From the NCBI GenBank assembly GCA_025345505.1, contig JANVCC010000047.1, positions 7,057,373-7,121,372 on the forward strand: DNA of 64,000 bases. Direction: 5' to 3'. Positions 37,691 to 50,553 of the stretch are shown here, piece by piece. A model generated the notes under the pieces. That model was given only the letters and a program-made list of their open reading frames with translations, was not told the DNA's origin and did not search any database. Position numbers and translations under genes: made by a program. The DNA comes from Todiramphus chloris collaris (Eukaryota > Chordata > Aves > Coraciiformes > Alcedinidae). How positions within the stretch are numbered: the stretch's first letter is position 1; each line of letters starts with the position of its first letter.

Positions 37691-38470
37691 TTAGGCCCGG
37701 CCACTTCACTTACATTTTTCACTTAATGGGTTTCCCTTACTCCACATGATCATTCTTCAATCTTCCTAGAATGTTTAAACACAGTCAGCATCCACCTGCA
37801 TTAAATATTTGATGATCACTCAGCTCTCACAAGGCGAAAAGTTTCTTTGCTTTTTATTGCAGGGACTGGATCTTTTGTAAATTCCTGAAACTACACCAAG
37901 ACGTGTTTAGGCCCCAGGTCTTAACTAGGTATATATTGTGGTGCAGAGCATCCAGCCTGACTTAGCTGAGCCATGCTTTTATTCAAAATATTGCATCAAC
38001 ATTTAATATGTAGAGACTAAAGCCTTTGCCTTCATCCACCTGTTCCAGTGTCTCCAGGAGGAACAGAACTGACTTCAGGCATTACTTGTTTATTTTATTA
38101 AAAAAATTACAAAGGTGCTGCTGAACAAATGAAAACACTCACTCTAGTGACTATCTCAAGGAATTTTGAGAAGGGTCCATGAAACCACCTTCCCTTTAGG
38201 TAAGAAATAATGTTGGCAGTTGATTTAGTATACAAACTCCATCTGAAGGCATCTCCACCTGGGAAAAACTTCTCTCCAGTCCTCATGAGCTCTGTTGTCT
38301 TTGGCAACACAGCCCTGAACGTTTGGGACTCCTAACAAGGGGATTTGGAGCAGGTTTGGTGCCAATGACATTCCTGTCTCACGTATCATTTTGAAAAGCG
38401 CTCCAGAAAACCACTGTAACCTTACAGTTTGGAAAGGACATGGCAAGCACCTCAAAAGTCCATATGATGA

Positions 38471-38969
38471 CTAGAATGGCTTGGGTTGAAAGAGAACTTC
38501 AAAATCATCTAGTCCAACCCCCCTGCACTGAGCAGGGATATCTGCAACTAGAGCAGGGTGCTCAGAGCCCCAGCCAACCTCACCTGCAATGGTGCCAGGG
38601 ATGGGGCAGCCACCACCTCTCTGGGCAACCTGGGACAGGCTCTCACCACCCTTAGCATCAACAATCTCTTCCTTCTCTCCAGTCTTAATCTCCCTCTTTT
38701 AATTTCAAACCATCACCCCTTGTCCTGTCACAACAGGCCCTGATAAAAAGTCCCTCCCCATCTTTCTGACAGGCCCCTTGAAGTGCTGAAAGGCCACCAG
38801 AAGGCCTCCCCAGAGCCTTCTCCTCTCCAGGCTGAACCCCCCCATCTCTCCCAGCCTGGCCTCCCAGCAGAGGGGTTCCAGCCCTCCCAGCATTGCTGGG
38901 GCTCCTCTGGCCCTGCTTCAACAGGTCCCTGTCTCTGCTGTGCTGAGCACTCCCGAGCTGGACACAGTG
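38471..38969 (-). repeat. CR1 LINE fragment
   Basis: Reverse-oriented copy nearly identical in long blocks to the one at 31881-32775 (for example ggtgccagggatggggcagc and cagccctcccagcattgctg), so the two belong to one subfamily. The end tail repeat is missing. It is cut at cccgagctggacacag. Confidence 0.94.
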
Positions 38970-39963
38970 TTTGTCAAGCAATGAAGGTGTCCCACCAGAC
39001 TGATGACAAATGTAGTCTTGCAATCTGTCATGACATTTTCCTAGAGCAATTTCTGTGGACAAGCCAGTTTTGCTTGGTCATTTTCCTGCAAGATAGGAGG
39101 TTGGCAACTTCCTTTACCATAGAGGAGCACATTTGTTCAGCTCTTAATATCCACTCTGAAATATCAGATCCACACTTACCCACTGGAAAAAGAGATTTAA
39201 TCTACGTGAATCATCTGGCTTCCACATGTGATAAGAGACAAGACATTAGCTTTACAGATCACCCTACTGTAAAATGAAGGGGCGCTGAATAAAGAGTGCC
39301 ACAGCCTGAGATTTCATGAGGAATGCCAAGGTTCTCCACAGAGTCTAGCACCCTAATGAAAGCATCCATAGGGAAAAGAGGCCTGTTCCAAAGCCACAGT
39401 ATTTTTAGTAAAAGCTCTTCATTTATGAGGAGTTTTGATGAGGAAAGCAGGCAACAGTCTCAAGTTCATTTAAAGACAGGCACATGGTAGCTCCTGGCCC
39501 CAGGTTTGTTCTTTTCCTCAGGTGACATGTGGGGAGTCTCAGTAAAAGAGCAGCTCTGCACACACTTCACGTCTGGCTTTGCTTTTGCAAGAAGAACTGT
39601 GCTAAAAATCACACTGTAGTCCCTATAAAGGTAGAATTAAAATGAAAGATCCGCTGCGAAGCACAGCAATCGCGGAGCCATGTCAGCTGTAGGCTGGGAG
39701 CATGTGACTGACACCTTCTAACTGTTCACAGAGAAACAGCATGGAATCACGCTGCTGGTATTTCCCACACGTTGTAGATGAGAGCAGTAGCAACTGCTGA
39801 CACGTTTGGTAATAGCAGGGGCTGGCAGTGATGGAGCAAGCAGGGTACCTCCTGTTATCGCTAGAGGAGAGAGGCACTGCGACCTGTCAAGTGATGGAGA
39901 GAGCTCCAAAGATGAGCAACTGCCAACATGATATTTTGGAGAGACCCTTTTCTGAAGCATAAC

Positions 39964-40100
39964 TATAGAATCAAATTGTTTTAGTTGGAAAGGACCCTTA
40001 AGATCATCAAATCCAACTGTTCCCCCAGCACTGCCAGGTCACCATCAAACCGTGTCTCTCAGCACCACATCTCCAAGGCTTTTAAATGCCTGTTTAAATA
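39964..40100 (-). repeat. CR1 LINE tail fragment
   Basis: Reverse-oriented tail: tagaatcaaattgttttag, ttggaaaggacccttaagat and cccccagcactgccagg, ending at ctccaaggcttttaaatgcc. Confidence 0.9.
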
Positions 40101-40707
40101 CCTGGGTACTGGTAGGAACACTGAAGCATCTGCACTGCTTTCCTCAAGCCAGAAGTAAACAAAATCATCTCTCAGAACGTACCATAGAAGAGACTGACTG
40201 AGATAGAGATTATATATTTTATATTATGAAGAAAAGAAGGGAAGAAAGGATGTGGGGAAAAAACAAGAACAGACAAACAGTTTCAAAGGCCTGAAGCTCA
40301 GAAGCAAGAACCTATGTTTCTACTCTTCCCCGAGTTCCTCACACACTGCCACATATGGCAGAATCACTGCTATGCTTGCTGACAGAATCCACTGGCCTCC
40401 AGACATGGTGACAAAAATGCCCCTGGCAAAGCTGACACCTGTTTCTGCACCTCCAGACATCGATTCTCCACCTTCTGGACAACGTATTTCATATGAGTAA
40501 ACCAGCCAAGTATTGACCAGACTGAAATCCCTACCCAGAAATTTATAGCTTTAATTTCCAGTAGCTTTCATCAGTTATCTTCAAGCAGATGAAGATGTAA
40601 GGGAGTCATTAACACGTGTCAAACAAAATGCTAGCTAGTCTCTCATGTATTTATTAAAGTTTAATGAAAACAATGAATAAATAATTACTTCTATATAATT
40701 GGAGGGG

Positions 40708-40752
40708 AAAAACCAAACAAAACCAAAACCAAACAAAACCAAAACCAAACAA
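40708..40752. repeat. AC-rich tandem repeat (aaaccaaac units)
   Basis: Imperfect tandem repeat built from aaaccaaac and aaaaccaa units, with about three alternations. It is a simple repeat with no array structure beyond that. Confidence 0.85.
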
Positions 40753-43092
40753 GTACTTGTTTAGGGTCAGACAACAGAAACTCAGAATTACAAGCCACAG
40801 ACTTTATAGCTAAATAAAACCACGGGCAGAAGTCTACAAGGAAAGAGCCTAATTCTTCTAGCTGCAGAGCAAGAAAGAGGTGAAAGCTCCCCCACACCAA
40901 CCCCCTTTATGCCCCTGCACGTTCAGCCAGTTCTCTCTGTCCCTGTGGTATTTATCAAAACCCAGCCTGACTTCAGGCCCTGGGTTCCTGAAAGCCTCCA
41001 TGCCTGCCTTACCCTGGATCACGTGGGCTCCACATTTCTCATATACCAATTGAAATAGCAGAAGAATCTTCTGCCATTTGTTGCTTTACCTGGATGCTGC
41101 TTTCAGCTCCACATGTGTTGTTTCCTTGTGTTGCACCTCCCTGTCACGGGGAGGTAGGAATTTTCCCTACACATTTCCACAGTCAAGATCCTCCTAATTC
41201 CCTCCTCATTCACTAAGCTTGTATTGATTATTTTCTTCATCTTGATTCCTTACTCTTGGACCCTGACTGTTCTTTGTTCTTTCTCTATTCAGTCTCTAGA
41301 TTGGGGGTTTTTTTGCTTCCACTGTCTAGAGTTGGCCTAAACCCTTCATGTTCTGCCCCAAGCCCTATTTGCTGTTATTCTTCAGGGCCATGATGCTATG
41401 TAGCTACTGTAGAAACACTCCACAACAGTCTCTTTTGAGAGGAATTGCAACAATCAGTGTGGTTTATTATTTCAGCAGGTGACTTATTTTATACCTGCAA
41501 GTTGCAATCCTGGACCTCTAACCTTACGATCATCGAAGAGCGGGGTCAGAATGAGCTTCTTAAAATGCAGAGCACTTTGCCAAAGCAGCCAATAAATAAA
41601 AGATCTTCTGAGTCTTAGACACATATGAGGATGCTTCCTACCATATGATGCACCTCTGAGATGACCAAGACCTGTGGGAAATCAAGAGTACTCTCATTTT
41701 CTCACTACCCTTCGGTTACAGACCATCGCCATCAGCCCACTGTGCATCTGAAGAACAAACGGGGAGTTTTCAGAGGCAGCAAAAAATAAACTTAGTTTCT
41801 AGAACTGAATGCTGTTCTGACTCAAAATGCATCTCAGTGACTGAAGCAAGGCTCAGAAGTTTAACATTTACATACAAACCTGTTTTTTTCTAATTACAGC
41901 TGAACAAAGAAAGGCACGCAAACATAGCTATTAGTCGTGTGAACCTTGTCGGCTGTAAACACGGACAAGTGGACTTGTAAGTGGAAATTTATAACGCCTT
42001 GTGAGGTTATTGTCATGAAACTTGTGTTCCAGAAGATTCTGAGGTCTCAATGCCTCAATGTCAACATCACAAAGGCTCCATTTACCTACAGGAATAAAGT
42101 TCTGATAATGTTATCCCAGCAACGTCCTTCTCTGTCTCTTCCCTAAAATATATATTTCCTCTATTTCTTCTCAATTATTCCTTACATAAAGGAGCTATTT
42201 TACTTTCTCAAAAGAAAAATCCCATCATTTTTATATTGAAAATAGCAAACTAAAATAAATTCATGCAATTCATTTAACAAGTTGGTGTTGTTTTCAGCTG
42301 CATTGGTAATGCTACAGCTAGGGATGAAAATCCTACATATTCACCCCTGAACTCTTCACATTGTAACTAGAATAGCCCACTTTTCATTCATTAACCGTAT
42401 ATTATGACTCACAAATGTCAAACTAACTCTGTGGAAAAATGCTAAATCTTGGCTATTCATTTTTGTCTAGCTCTACAGTTATCTCGGAGCTCGTTTATAT
42501 GGACAAACTCAAAATTCTCTGTAAATCAACAGATAACAGTCAGATGAAATTTACGCACCGAAACGGCCAACGGTGTAAAACTCGGGGGCTATACAGGTTC
42601 CTAAGGAAACAAATATCGATGCATTTTTCAGATCATATATTTACACTGTTAATGTTGATAGTGAGAGAAAAGCGTGCAGCGTTCCTCGTGCCTGACAGAG
42701 TTGTGCCTAAAGCCAGAGTGGCAGGTCATCACTCCTTCAACTTACAGTACATAATACACATTTTGCAACCCGTAAAAACATTCTGCTCTGTTCTATTCCA
42801 CTGTGCTAGTAAAGTACCTTATGGGTGGTCAGACTGACATTTTTCTTTGGAATAATGCAGAGAATCAATATTCTAACACAGAAGGGAGCGGGGTGGCGGG
42901 GGAAGGATGCAGTGGGGGACATGCAGAAAAACTGCCCTTGGACCGTGCACATGAAACAAGTCCCAGGAGTCCACAGAGTAATACAGATACCTCTGCAACA
43001 AGGTCCACACCTGGTAAAAACTTTTCCACACAAAGACTGAAGGGTTTTTTTTCCATTTCTTTGTTTTATGTCTGCCTTCCTTTTTGTCTTAA

Positions 43093-43432
43093 GAGGAGCG
43101 GCTGAGGGCTGCTCAGCCTGGAGAAAAGGAGGATCAGGGGAACACGTCTGGCTCTCAACAACTCCCTGACAAAAGGCTGGAGCCAGGTGGGGTTGGGCTC
43201 TGCTCTCAAGGAACAAGTGACAGGACAAGAGAAAACAGCCTCAAGTTGTGCCAGGGAAGATTTGGGTTGGAAATTAGGAAAAGCTTCTTCCCCTCCAGGC
43301 TTGTCCAGGGTTGTCCCAGGCTGCCCAGGGCAGTGGTGGAGACCCCATGATCCCTGGAAGGGTTTCCAAGCTGTGGGGATGTGGTGCTGACAGACATGGT
43401 TCATTGGTGGACTTGGCAGCACTGGGCTTGCT
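43093..43432 (+). repeat. CR1 LINE fragment without tail
   Basis: Plus-oriented piece of the subfamily seen at 17815-18520 (gcctggagaaaaggaggatc, ggctgcccagggcagtggtg, gatccctggaagggtttcc). It stops before the terminal tail repeats. Confidence 0.9.
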
Positions 43433-43504
43433 TCCTTGGTACATGAGATTTGATAACAAACTGGAATGGCTCAGAGAGTGAATAAAGTGGCTGGAATACA
43501 TTAA

Positions 43505-43868
43505 ATAATGAGGATAAGCTGAGGGAACTGAGCATGCTCAATCAAAGAGACATTTTGAACTGCTCTGCTCCAGGACACAAAGGTGAATTGCAGATAACAA
43601 ACTCTCAGATTCTTGGATGAGAAAACTCAAAGGATGAGAGGCAACTCTCCTCTTGGAAATTCCAACTCACTCTGAAGTAAAACATTCTTTGCAGTGGTCA
43701 AGCATGGTAACAGGCTTCCCAAAGAGACTGTGGAATCTCCCACCTTTGGAAGTATTCAAACCGTGAGCGAAAACTCTTTGAGCAAGCTGACCCAGCCTTT
43801 CAAGGCCTGCTTAGAGATGCTTAGACCAGATGACCTGCCCAGACAAAACCCTGTGATGATTCTTTGGT
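43505..43868 (+). repeat. Ancient, diverged CR1-like LINE fragment
   Basis: Weak but continuous resemblance: gagggaactgagcatgctca, ggcttcccaaagagactgtg and atctcccacctttggaagta, ending gatgacctgccc and tgtgatgattct. High divergence suggests an old CR1. It lies directly behind a younger piece. Confidence 0.65.
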
Positions 43869-44450
43869 GTTATGATTTAGCAATATCACATGTGAAAAAA
43901 AGCAACACTGCTGGGACTACTTTGGACTCAACCAGAACACCATGTTCATGAGGGGAATAACCTCTTCTCTGTGCCTACTCCTGAAAAATAACACGTTTCT
44001 GTAGCAGAAGGTTTGTATAACACGTTTGTATCAACAAGACTGAGCTTGGAGAGTAGAACTTCTAAAAGCATGAACTGCTGGAATAGGTGGGATGAAGAAA
44101 TTACAAAATTTAATTGCTTTGATATCTCTCAGAAAGCTAGAGAAAAAGATGTCACAAATAGAAAAATATTTTTGGGACAGGGAAAGAAGAGAAGGCTTCT
44201 AGAGAGTCCTTCCATTCCTATGAAAAGCAAACCATGATGACACACACAAATGGAAAAAAAACCTACTAAACAACCTATTTAGGATTGTGGGGGTTTTTTT
44301 TGGTCATAGCTTTTACTAAGGAATAATTAAATATTCGTTTTGCACCATTATTTTGAAACACTGCTGTGTTACTACTGTGGTTTGCTTTGGGGGAGCAAAC
44401 ATCGTTCTCTTGGAGAAAGCTTCTTAATAAAAAAAACATAAGAGGTTAAA

Positions 44451-44568
44451 AACCAACCCAAAGCAAACATAAACATAAAAAAAAATTCCCACAACCCAAA
44501 AAACCCAAACAAAAAACAAACCACAAAAAAAACCCCAAACAAACAAACAAAAAAAAAAAAAACCACAG
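44451..44568. repeat. A/C-rich low-complexity stretch
   Basis: About 120 bp of almost only A and C (aaacaaacaaacaaaaaaaa and similar). The long open frames read across it are low-complexity artefacts. Confidence 0.9.
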
Positions 44569-44997
44569 AAACTGAGACAGCTGCTTTCTTTTCTAAGCAG
44601 AAGTTTGCCACTAATTGTTCCCTCCCATATTTCCCTTTCAGTGCGCTGCAGACTAAGTAGAGCTTCCGAAAATCTAGACCAAGGAAAATGTATCTTGCCC
44701 ATTGGCAATACCTGACATCAGCATTCAAAAGAAAATGTTACAGACTCCTATGAGACTGCAGCAAGCACTGGATAGACAAAACTGAGAGCTCAGGCTGACA
44801 GGTGGAGTGCAGCAATCTCTTCTATGTTTTGTGACCATAGCTTCAGAGTTCTACCTGTACAAACTGTGCTCCAGATTTTAGCTTTTAAAAAAAACAATAA
44901 AACACACAGAGAAAAAATAACCGAAATATCTTCAATTTGAAGCTTTGAAAGCAACCCCAATGATGATGACAGCCTGAATACTACACGCTCCTCTTTA

Positions 44998-45564
44998 ATC
45001 ATAGAATGTTAGGGGTTGGAAGGGACCTCTGGAGATCATCGAGTCCAACCCCCCTGCCAGAGCAGGATCACCCAGGGCAGGCCACACAGGAACAGATCTG
45101 GGTGGGTCTTGAAAGTCTCCAGAGAAGGAGACTCCACAGCCTCTCTGGGCAGCCTGGGCCAGGCTCTGTCACTCTCACAGTGAAGATTTTCCTCATGTTA
45201 ACGAACTTCCTGTGTTTCACCTTGCTTCCATTACCTCTCATCCTATCACAGGGCACAACTGAAAAGAGCCTGGCCCCTTCTCCTTGACCCCCACCCTGCA
45301 GATATTTGTAAACATTCATAAGATCCCCTCTCAGGCTGCTCTTCTCCAGGATAAACAGTCCCAGGGCTCTCAGCCTTTCCTCCTCAGAGAGATGTTCCAG
45401 TCCCTTCAGCATCTTCATAGCCTCTGTTGGGCTCTCTCCAGTATTTCCCTGTCCCTCTCGATCTTGGGAGCCCAGAATTGGACACAATAAAAGAGTAGAG
45501 GGGGAGAAGAACCTCCCTTGACCTGCTGGTCCCCTTCTTCTTTATGCACCCCAGAATGCCACTG
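44998..45564 (-). repeat. CR1 LINE fragment
   Basis: Reverse-oriented copy with an intact tail (atcatagaatgttagggg), gatcatcgagtccaaccccc, gggcaggccacacaggaaca and tcctatcacagggcacaact. It runs to the ORF2 C-terminal region (tttatgcaccccagaatgcc). Long blocks match the copies at 59578-59891 and 60560-61166. Confidence 0.95.
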
Positions 45565-46330
45565 ATTTCAAACCACAGCTTCAGAAGATTTAAAATCCAG
45601 CTCTTATGTCAATAAATCCTTATTTCTAAAACCTGCCTACACAAGAACAGCAGTAACTCCTTGCTCTTGCTGGCTGGTTATCCTTCCTTCTTCCCAAGAT
45701 AAAGTTGGTGGCCACTCCGATGTTAAAATCTGGGCTCTAGTCTTAGGGGGAATTTGTGTGTGTGCAGAGGTGCGTGAACTTCAGCTATCATTTACAACCC
45801 AGCCCTTCTCTCTGCTAAAAGGAGATAATTCACCTAGATACTAAATGCCATCCTCCATTCCCCAAGTTGGTATTTTCTTCATCTGTGAAGAAGCTGGAAT
45901 GTAATGATGTCATGCCAATAAAAGTTTCATTTCTTTTGATAAGTAGGCCAAAGTAGCAGATGTCTAGTTTAGCCTCGAGGAAAAGACATTTAATGGTGTG
46001 TGACAAATAAGAAGAAACCAAAAAAACCCAAGCAACATTTTGTCAATACCACCTACTTGAAAAATGCTGCTTTAGTCTATTATTTAATCTGCACGGCCTT
46101 CCTTGTATGGCATTAGAATGGCAGCAATAATTTCTCATTCCAGACTGGGTATTAAAAATCACCACGGTGACCTTTAATCCACTTAACTGTTCGCTCTCGA
46201 TGTTATTAAAAGTCTTGACCTGCTACTTCTCTCTTGCATGGCCATCCACTAAAAGTGAAGAAGAAGAATGAAGATAAGTACAAGGAATCAATTGTATCAT
46301 CCCTTTCAGCACACAGGTGTGCTGCCAAAT

Positions 46331-46351
46331 CCAGTCGACGCACTCGACTGG
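46331..46351. repeat. Short hairpin, 8-bp arms with three CpGs
   Basis: ccagtcga at 46331-46338 and tcgactgg at 46344-46351 are exact inverted copies around cgcac. It is short enough to be chance. Confidence 0.7.
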
Positions 46352-47240
46352 TTTAAAATGCAGCACTGGTTTCCCAGCGAGGATAATGGACTAGTGTAGA
46401 AACAGAAATAAATAAAGCAGCAAGGCAACCCAAGTGATAGAACCCTTTCAGGGGGAGAAAAGCCCCATGTTTTGAAGGGGAATGGATGCTTTAGATACTG
46501 TATGAATATACTTTTCAACAGCAGCCTACTAACAGAAATGTGACACTTAAAGTGTATTAACAATAACAAAATTTTACATCATTAAATGATCAACAAAGCA
46601 GACAACACTCTGCTAGTAGTGCCTCATCTAACACCAGTAATAACAGTCACTTTATATTACCAGTGGGCTTAGAATAAATAAATAGTCAATATTTCATTGA
46701 CCTTGGAGGTAAATACATACAAAATTAACTGACAGCACCTGTCCCCTCTGTTTAGAGTCTCTCTAAAATGGAAGACAAAAATCAGAGACCGCAGAACATA
46801 TTCAGATCCAGGGATGGCAGAGAAGTGAAAAAAATTAGTGAAAAAAGTGAAAAAATCAGCCAAAAAAAACCCAGATCATATTATTTCCATACACAACATG
46901 GACTTTATGCAGGGAGGAAAAAGTCCATCTTTCTATCTTTTAAAAGTCTTTAAGAAATATCTCTACATATCTCTGAGAAATCTCCTGGATAACTGTATCT
47001 ATCTGGAAGTCATTTCTTTTCACAAAGAGGATAAAGGATATTACTGATTTGGATATGGAGAGATTCTGATCAGCTTGTTTTTCATTCTTGGACAGTCCAT
47101 TAAAAACACTCAGTTTTATACAAAATACTGTTAAAACCCAAATGTACTATTTGTGGAATAAAAAGTCCCTGGTGTGGAGGATTCACACAGATCCAAAAAA
47201 TTCCCTGTAGGGCTCTCACATACACTGCGACCTGAGACCA

Positions 47241-47992
47241 TGTCAGGGTTTAGGGTCAGGGCAGCCCCTCAGACCTGTAACAGCCGCTCTCTGTTAACCC
47301 CCCTGTCTCCCCAGAGGGGAAGGGAAAGGGAATAAGAGAGAGAGACTCAGCCATTAGGAAAGGAACTAGAACAGCTTTAGTGAAAATGAAAATAGTAATA
47401 ATAACAATGGCATATACGCAAATATAGACAAGACCAGTATGGAACCCAACCCCCTGATGGCAATTGTGTCACCATCACCACTGCTGCTGTGGAGCAGGTA
47501 CCAGGAGAGTCCCAGACTGGGCCCAGCAGCAGATAGGAGCTGTGTTCAGGAGCTGGATTCTGGTGCTGGATTCAGCACACACAGCTCGGGACCGAAGGCA
47601 GAACAGAGTCCTCCTCGGGTGCCGGGCAGTGAAGAAGGCAGGAGGAAGATGGAAGAGGATCCGAGCCGAGTGGGGCTTGGCCCCCCTGCCCCCTCAGCTC
47701 TGTCCCGCAGAAGGTGTCTGTGGGCTGGGATCCCTCGCTGGGCAGTTTGGGGTCCCCTGTCCTGGCCGCTCCTTTTCCTTTCTGCCCCCCCAGCGTGGGG
47801 CACGAGCCCCAGCAGTGGCCTCGGTCTGCAGCCCCCCGGGTGCTGCCTCTGCCCGGGGGGTGTTGGCACTGCTGGGAGCAGCCGCTGCCCAAGAAACAGC
47901 TGCTGGGCTCAGACTCTGCGGGACGGAGAAGAGCTGAGCCGGGAAGGAAAATCACTCGCAGAGTTACTCCTGTGCTCACTCTAACCAGGACA
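47241..47992 (-). mobile_element. Solo LTR of a bird endogenous retrovirus (fossil)
   Basis: The element is bounded on the plus strand by tgtcagggttt at the left and taaccaggaca at the right, that is TG...CA with short imperfect inverted ends. It is about 750 bp. The minus-strand reading has a GC-rich 5' half, then an AT-rich stretch (tattattactattttcattt) and a 3' end with a ctgagtctctctctctt box, the layout of bird ERVL/ERVK-like LTRs I remember. Candidate 5-bp flanks (gacca, gccca) differ at one base. No internal retroviral region adjoins it, so it is a solo LTR fossil. Retained CpGs suggest moderate age. The 181- and 161-codon plus-strand frames across it are not host genes. Confidence 0.6.
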
Positions 47993-48412
47993 GCCCAACA
48001 GAAGGGCATGGGCTTGGTGGGACAACCCTCGGCACCAAATCCTGTCCTGCAGGGCCTGCGTGCAGGTTACGTTGCTGCCTCTCACTTCCCCTGGAGTATA
48101 ACACTTAACAAACTTCAATGTGCTTCTCCTATTTTCCACCACAGAAACAAAATTTGTCTTTCACTCCTCAACTGCACATTTTTATATTTCACACTTTAAA
48201 CTCCTAATGTCCCTTTGGCGAGCAAGGTGTAAAAGGAAAGATCTTAACTTAGGATGCTACAGAAGAAGTCTGAAGAAATACATTTACTCTCTTTTTACTG
48301 TTAAAAATGAAATCAGAAAAATAGGAGCAGGGTTTGTGATTAACCCCGTATTCTTCTGTCTGACACACATTGTGCCCGGTGTCCTTTCAGAGCAGTGACT
48401 GGGGTCAGTGTC

Positions 48413-49036
48413 AAAGAATCAGAGAATCACAGAGTTACTAAGGCAGGAAAATGCCTCTGAGATCATCAAGTCCAGCCCATGACCCAACACCACCACATCG
48501 GCTAGACCATGGCACTAAGTGCCACATCCAGCCTTTCTCTAAACACATCCAAGGACAGTGACTCCACCACCTCCCTGGGCAGCCCATTCCAATGTCTGAT
48601 CACCCTCTCTGTCAGGAAGAGCTTCCTGATATCCAACCGAAACCTCCCCTGGTGCAGCTTCAGGCCATGCCCTCTCCTCCTGTCACTGGCTGCCTGGGAG
48701 AAGAGACCAACCCCCTCCTGACTCCAACCTCCCTTCAGGTAGCTTTAGAGAGCGACAAGGTGCCCCCCTGAGTCTCCTCCAGGCTAAACAACCCCAGCTC
48801 CCTCAGCCTCTCCTCGTAAGACTTTCCTTCTAGTCCCTTCCCCAGCCTCGTTGTCTCCTCTGGACCCACTCCAGCACCTCAAGATCCTTCTTGAAGTGAG
48901 GGGCCCAGAACTGTGCCCAGTACTGGAGGTGAGGCCTCACCAGTGCTGAGTGCAGGGGGAGAATCACATCCCTGGTGCTGCTGACCACACTATTCCTGAT
49001 ACCAGCCAGGATGCCATTGGCCTTCTGGGGCACCTG
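48413..49036 (-). repeat. CR1 LINE fragment of a distinct older subfamily
   Basis: Reverse-oriented copy marked by caccaccacatcggctagac, gcactaagtgccacatccag and gacagtgactccaccacctc, which no other copy here shares. It reaches the ORF2 C-terminal region (ccaggatgccattggccttc). Confidence 0.92.
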
Positions 49037-49888
49037 AAGAAGTGTCCACACTGCCCATGTTCTTACACACACATTTCACACCCTTTCGTCCCAGGGTGTA
49101 CTCTGGCAGGAAATGCACTAAAGAACAGGTGTAATTGCAGATTTCTTGAAGGGAGACAATGTCAGCAGTTCAGTGAGCTTCTCAGACTGACTTCTGCGGG
49201 TGAAAACTGCACAGTGTTCTTTGAAAGGCAATGAGAAGGGCAGAGCTGAGCAAAGCCCTTCTCTTCAAGGCTCTGCCTGGTTACCGGAGCGTGCAAGTGG
49301 ATATTTGTAATTGACAATTTCTTTCTCCGATACATTACTGGGATGCAACATAAATACTGAACAGTCACAGAGAGTAGAGTATATTTTCCACAGTTGATGG
49401 GTTGGGGTTTTTTGGTGTTTTTTTCTGACAAGATCTACAGACTCTCCTGACTGCAGACTCGCTCCTCATACATAACAAGAGTTCCTCATTCAGACTCTAC
49501 AAGCGACGAACGGATTCCCTTACATCAAGCTCTTGCCTTCATTTTCATTATTGCCTGGTTTGATATCAGCTCTTCACGTTTGGCTTAGCAGTAAACAACT
49601 GAGGCATAATGTCCCCGTAAGAGGCAATTATCCTCGTGGTTCTAATTGCTGTGTAATACTTCTGCACTTCAGAGTAATAGAATAAAATGTTTGCTTTCCA
49701 CAGAAGCAAAATGAGGATGAAGATGCTACTGCACTAACCTATCAAAGTTTCACCCGCGCAAGGAAATCAGAAAAATCTGACAATATACATACATGAACAA
49801 CCAATAAAGCACAATAAAGTGCTTTTGGGCATGGTTCAGTTGCCTAGACATAGGTGCTTACTGCAATGGGAAATGTGCTAGCATAGAC

Positions 49889-50260
49889 TACTCTGCTTTC
49901 ATGAGACCCTACTTGGATTGCTGGGTTCAGCTCTGGGGTGTCCAGCAGAAGAAAGATATGGACCTGTTGAAGTGGGACCAGTGGAGCCCCACGAATGCTA
50001 GGAGGGCTGGAACCCCTCTGCTGGGAGGCCAGGCTGTGAGAGATGGGGTTGTTCAGGCTGGAGAAGAGAAGGCTCTGGGGAAACCTGGTGGCCTTTCAGG
50101 ACTTCAGGGCACCTGTCAGAAAGATGGGGAGGAACTTTTTATCAGGGCCTGTTGTGACAGGACAAGGGATGATGGTTTGAAACTCAGAGATGGAGATTTA
50201 TACCAGAGCGAAGGAAGACATTTTTGACACTGAGGGCAGTGAGACCCTGTCCCTGTTTGC
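49889..50260 (+). repeat. CR1 LINE fragment lacking its 3' end
   Basis: Plus-oriented copy from the late ORF2 region (catgagaccctacttggatt) to gagggcagtgagaccctgtc, where it stops and a second CR1 piece begins directly. It shares text with the 38471-38969 subfamily. Confidence 0.9.
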
Positions 50261-50553
50261 CTACAGGAAAGATGGGGAGGGACTCTATCAAGGAGAATAG
50301 CGGCAGGTTGAGGGGTAACAGTATTTAATGGAGAGAGGGTAGATTTACATTAGATATCAGGAAGAGATTCTTCACTCTGAGGGCGGTGAGACACTGGCAC
50401 AGGTTGCCCAGGGAAGCTGTGGATGCTCTATCATTGGGAGTGTTCAAGGCCAGGTTGAATGGAGCTCTGAGGAACCTACTCTAGTGGCAGGCATCTGGAC
50501 CAGATGGTCTTTTAAGGTCCCTTTCAACCCAAACCATTCTATGACTCTACGAT
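50261..50553 (+). repeat. CR1 LINE 3' fragment joined to the previous one
   Basis: It restarts at gaaagatggggagggactc, a point already passed in the piece before, and runs to a good tail (ccattctatgactctacgat). The region is thus covered twice in the same orientation by different subfamily versions. Confidence 0.9.

Noticed and set aside
40708-40752. Regularly repeated short units that could suggest a CRISPR-like array
   Set aside because: The units are 8-16 bp of only A and C without unique spacers, in a vertebrate intron. It is a simple repeat.
47439-47984. 181-codon open frame on the plus strand, the second longest frame in the window
   Set aside because: It lies wholly within the solo LTR and comes from its GC-rich composition. 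Overlapping frames are open on both strands and no domain is visible.
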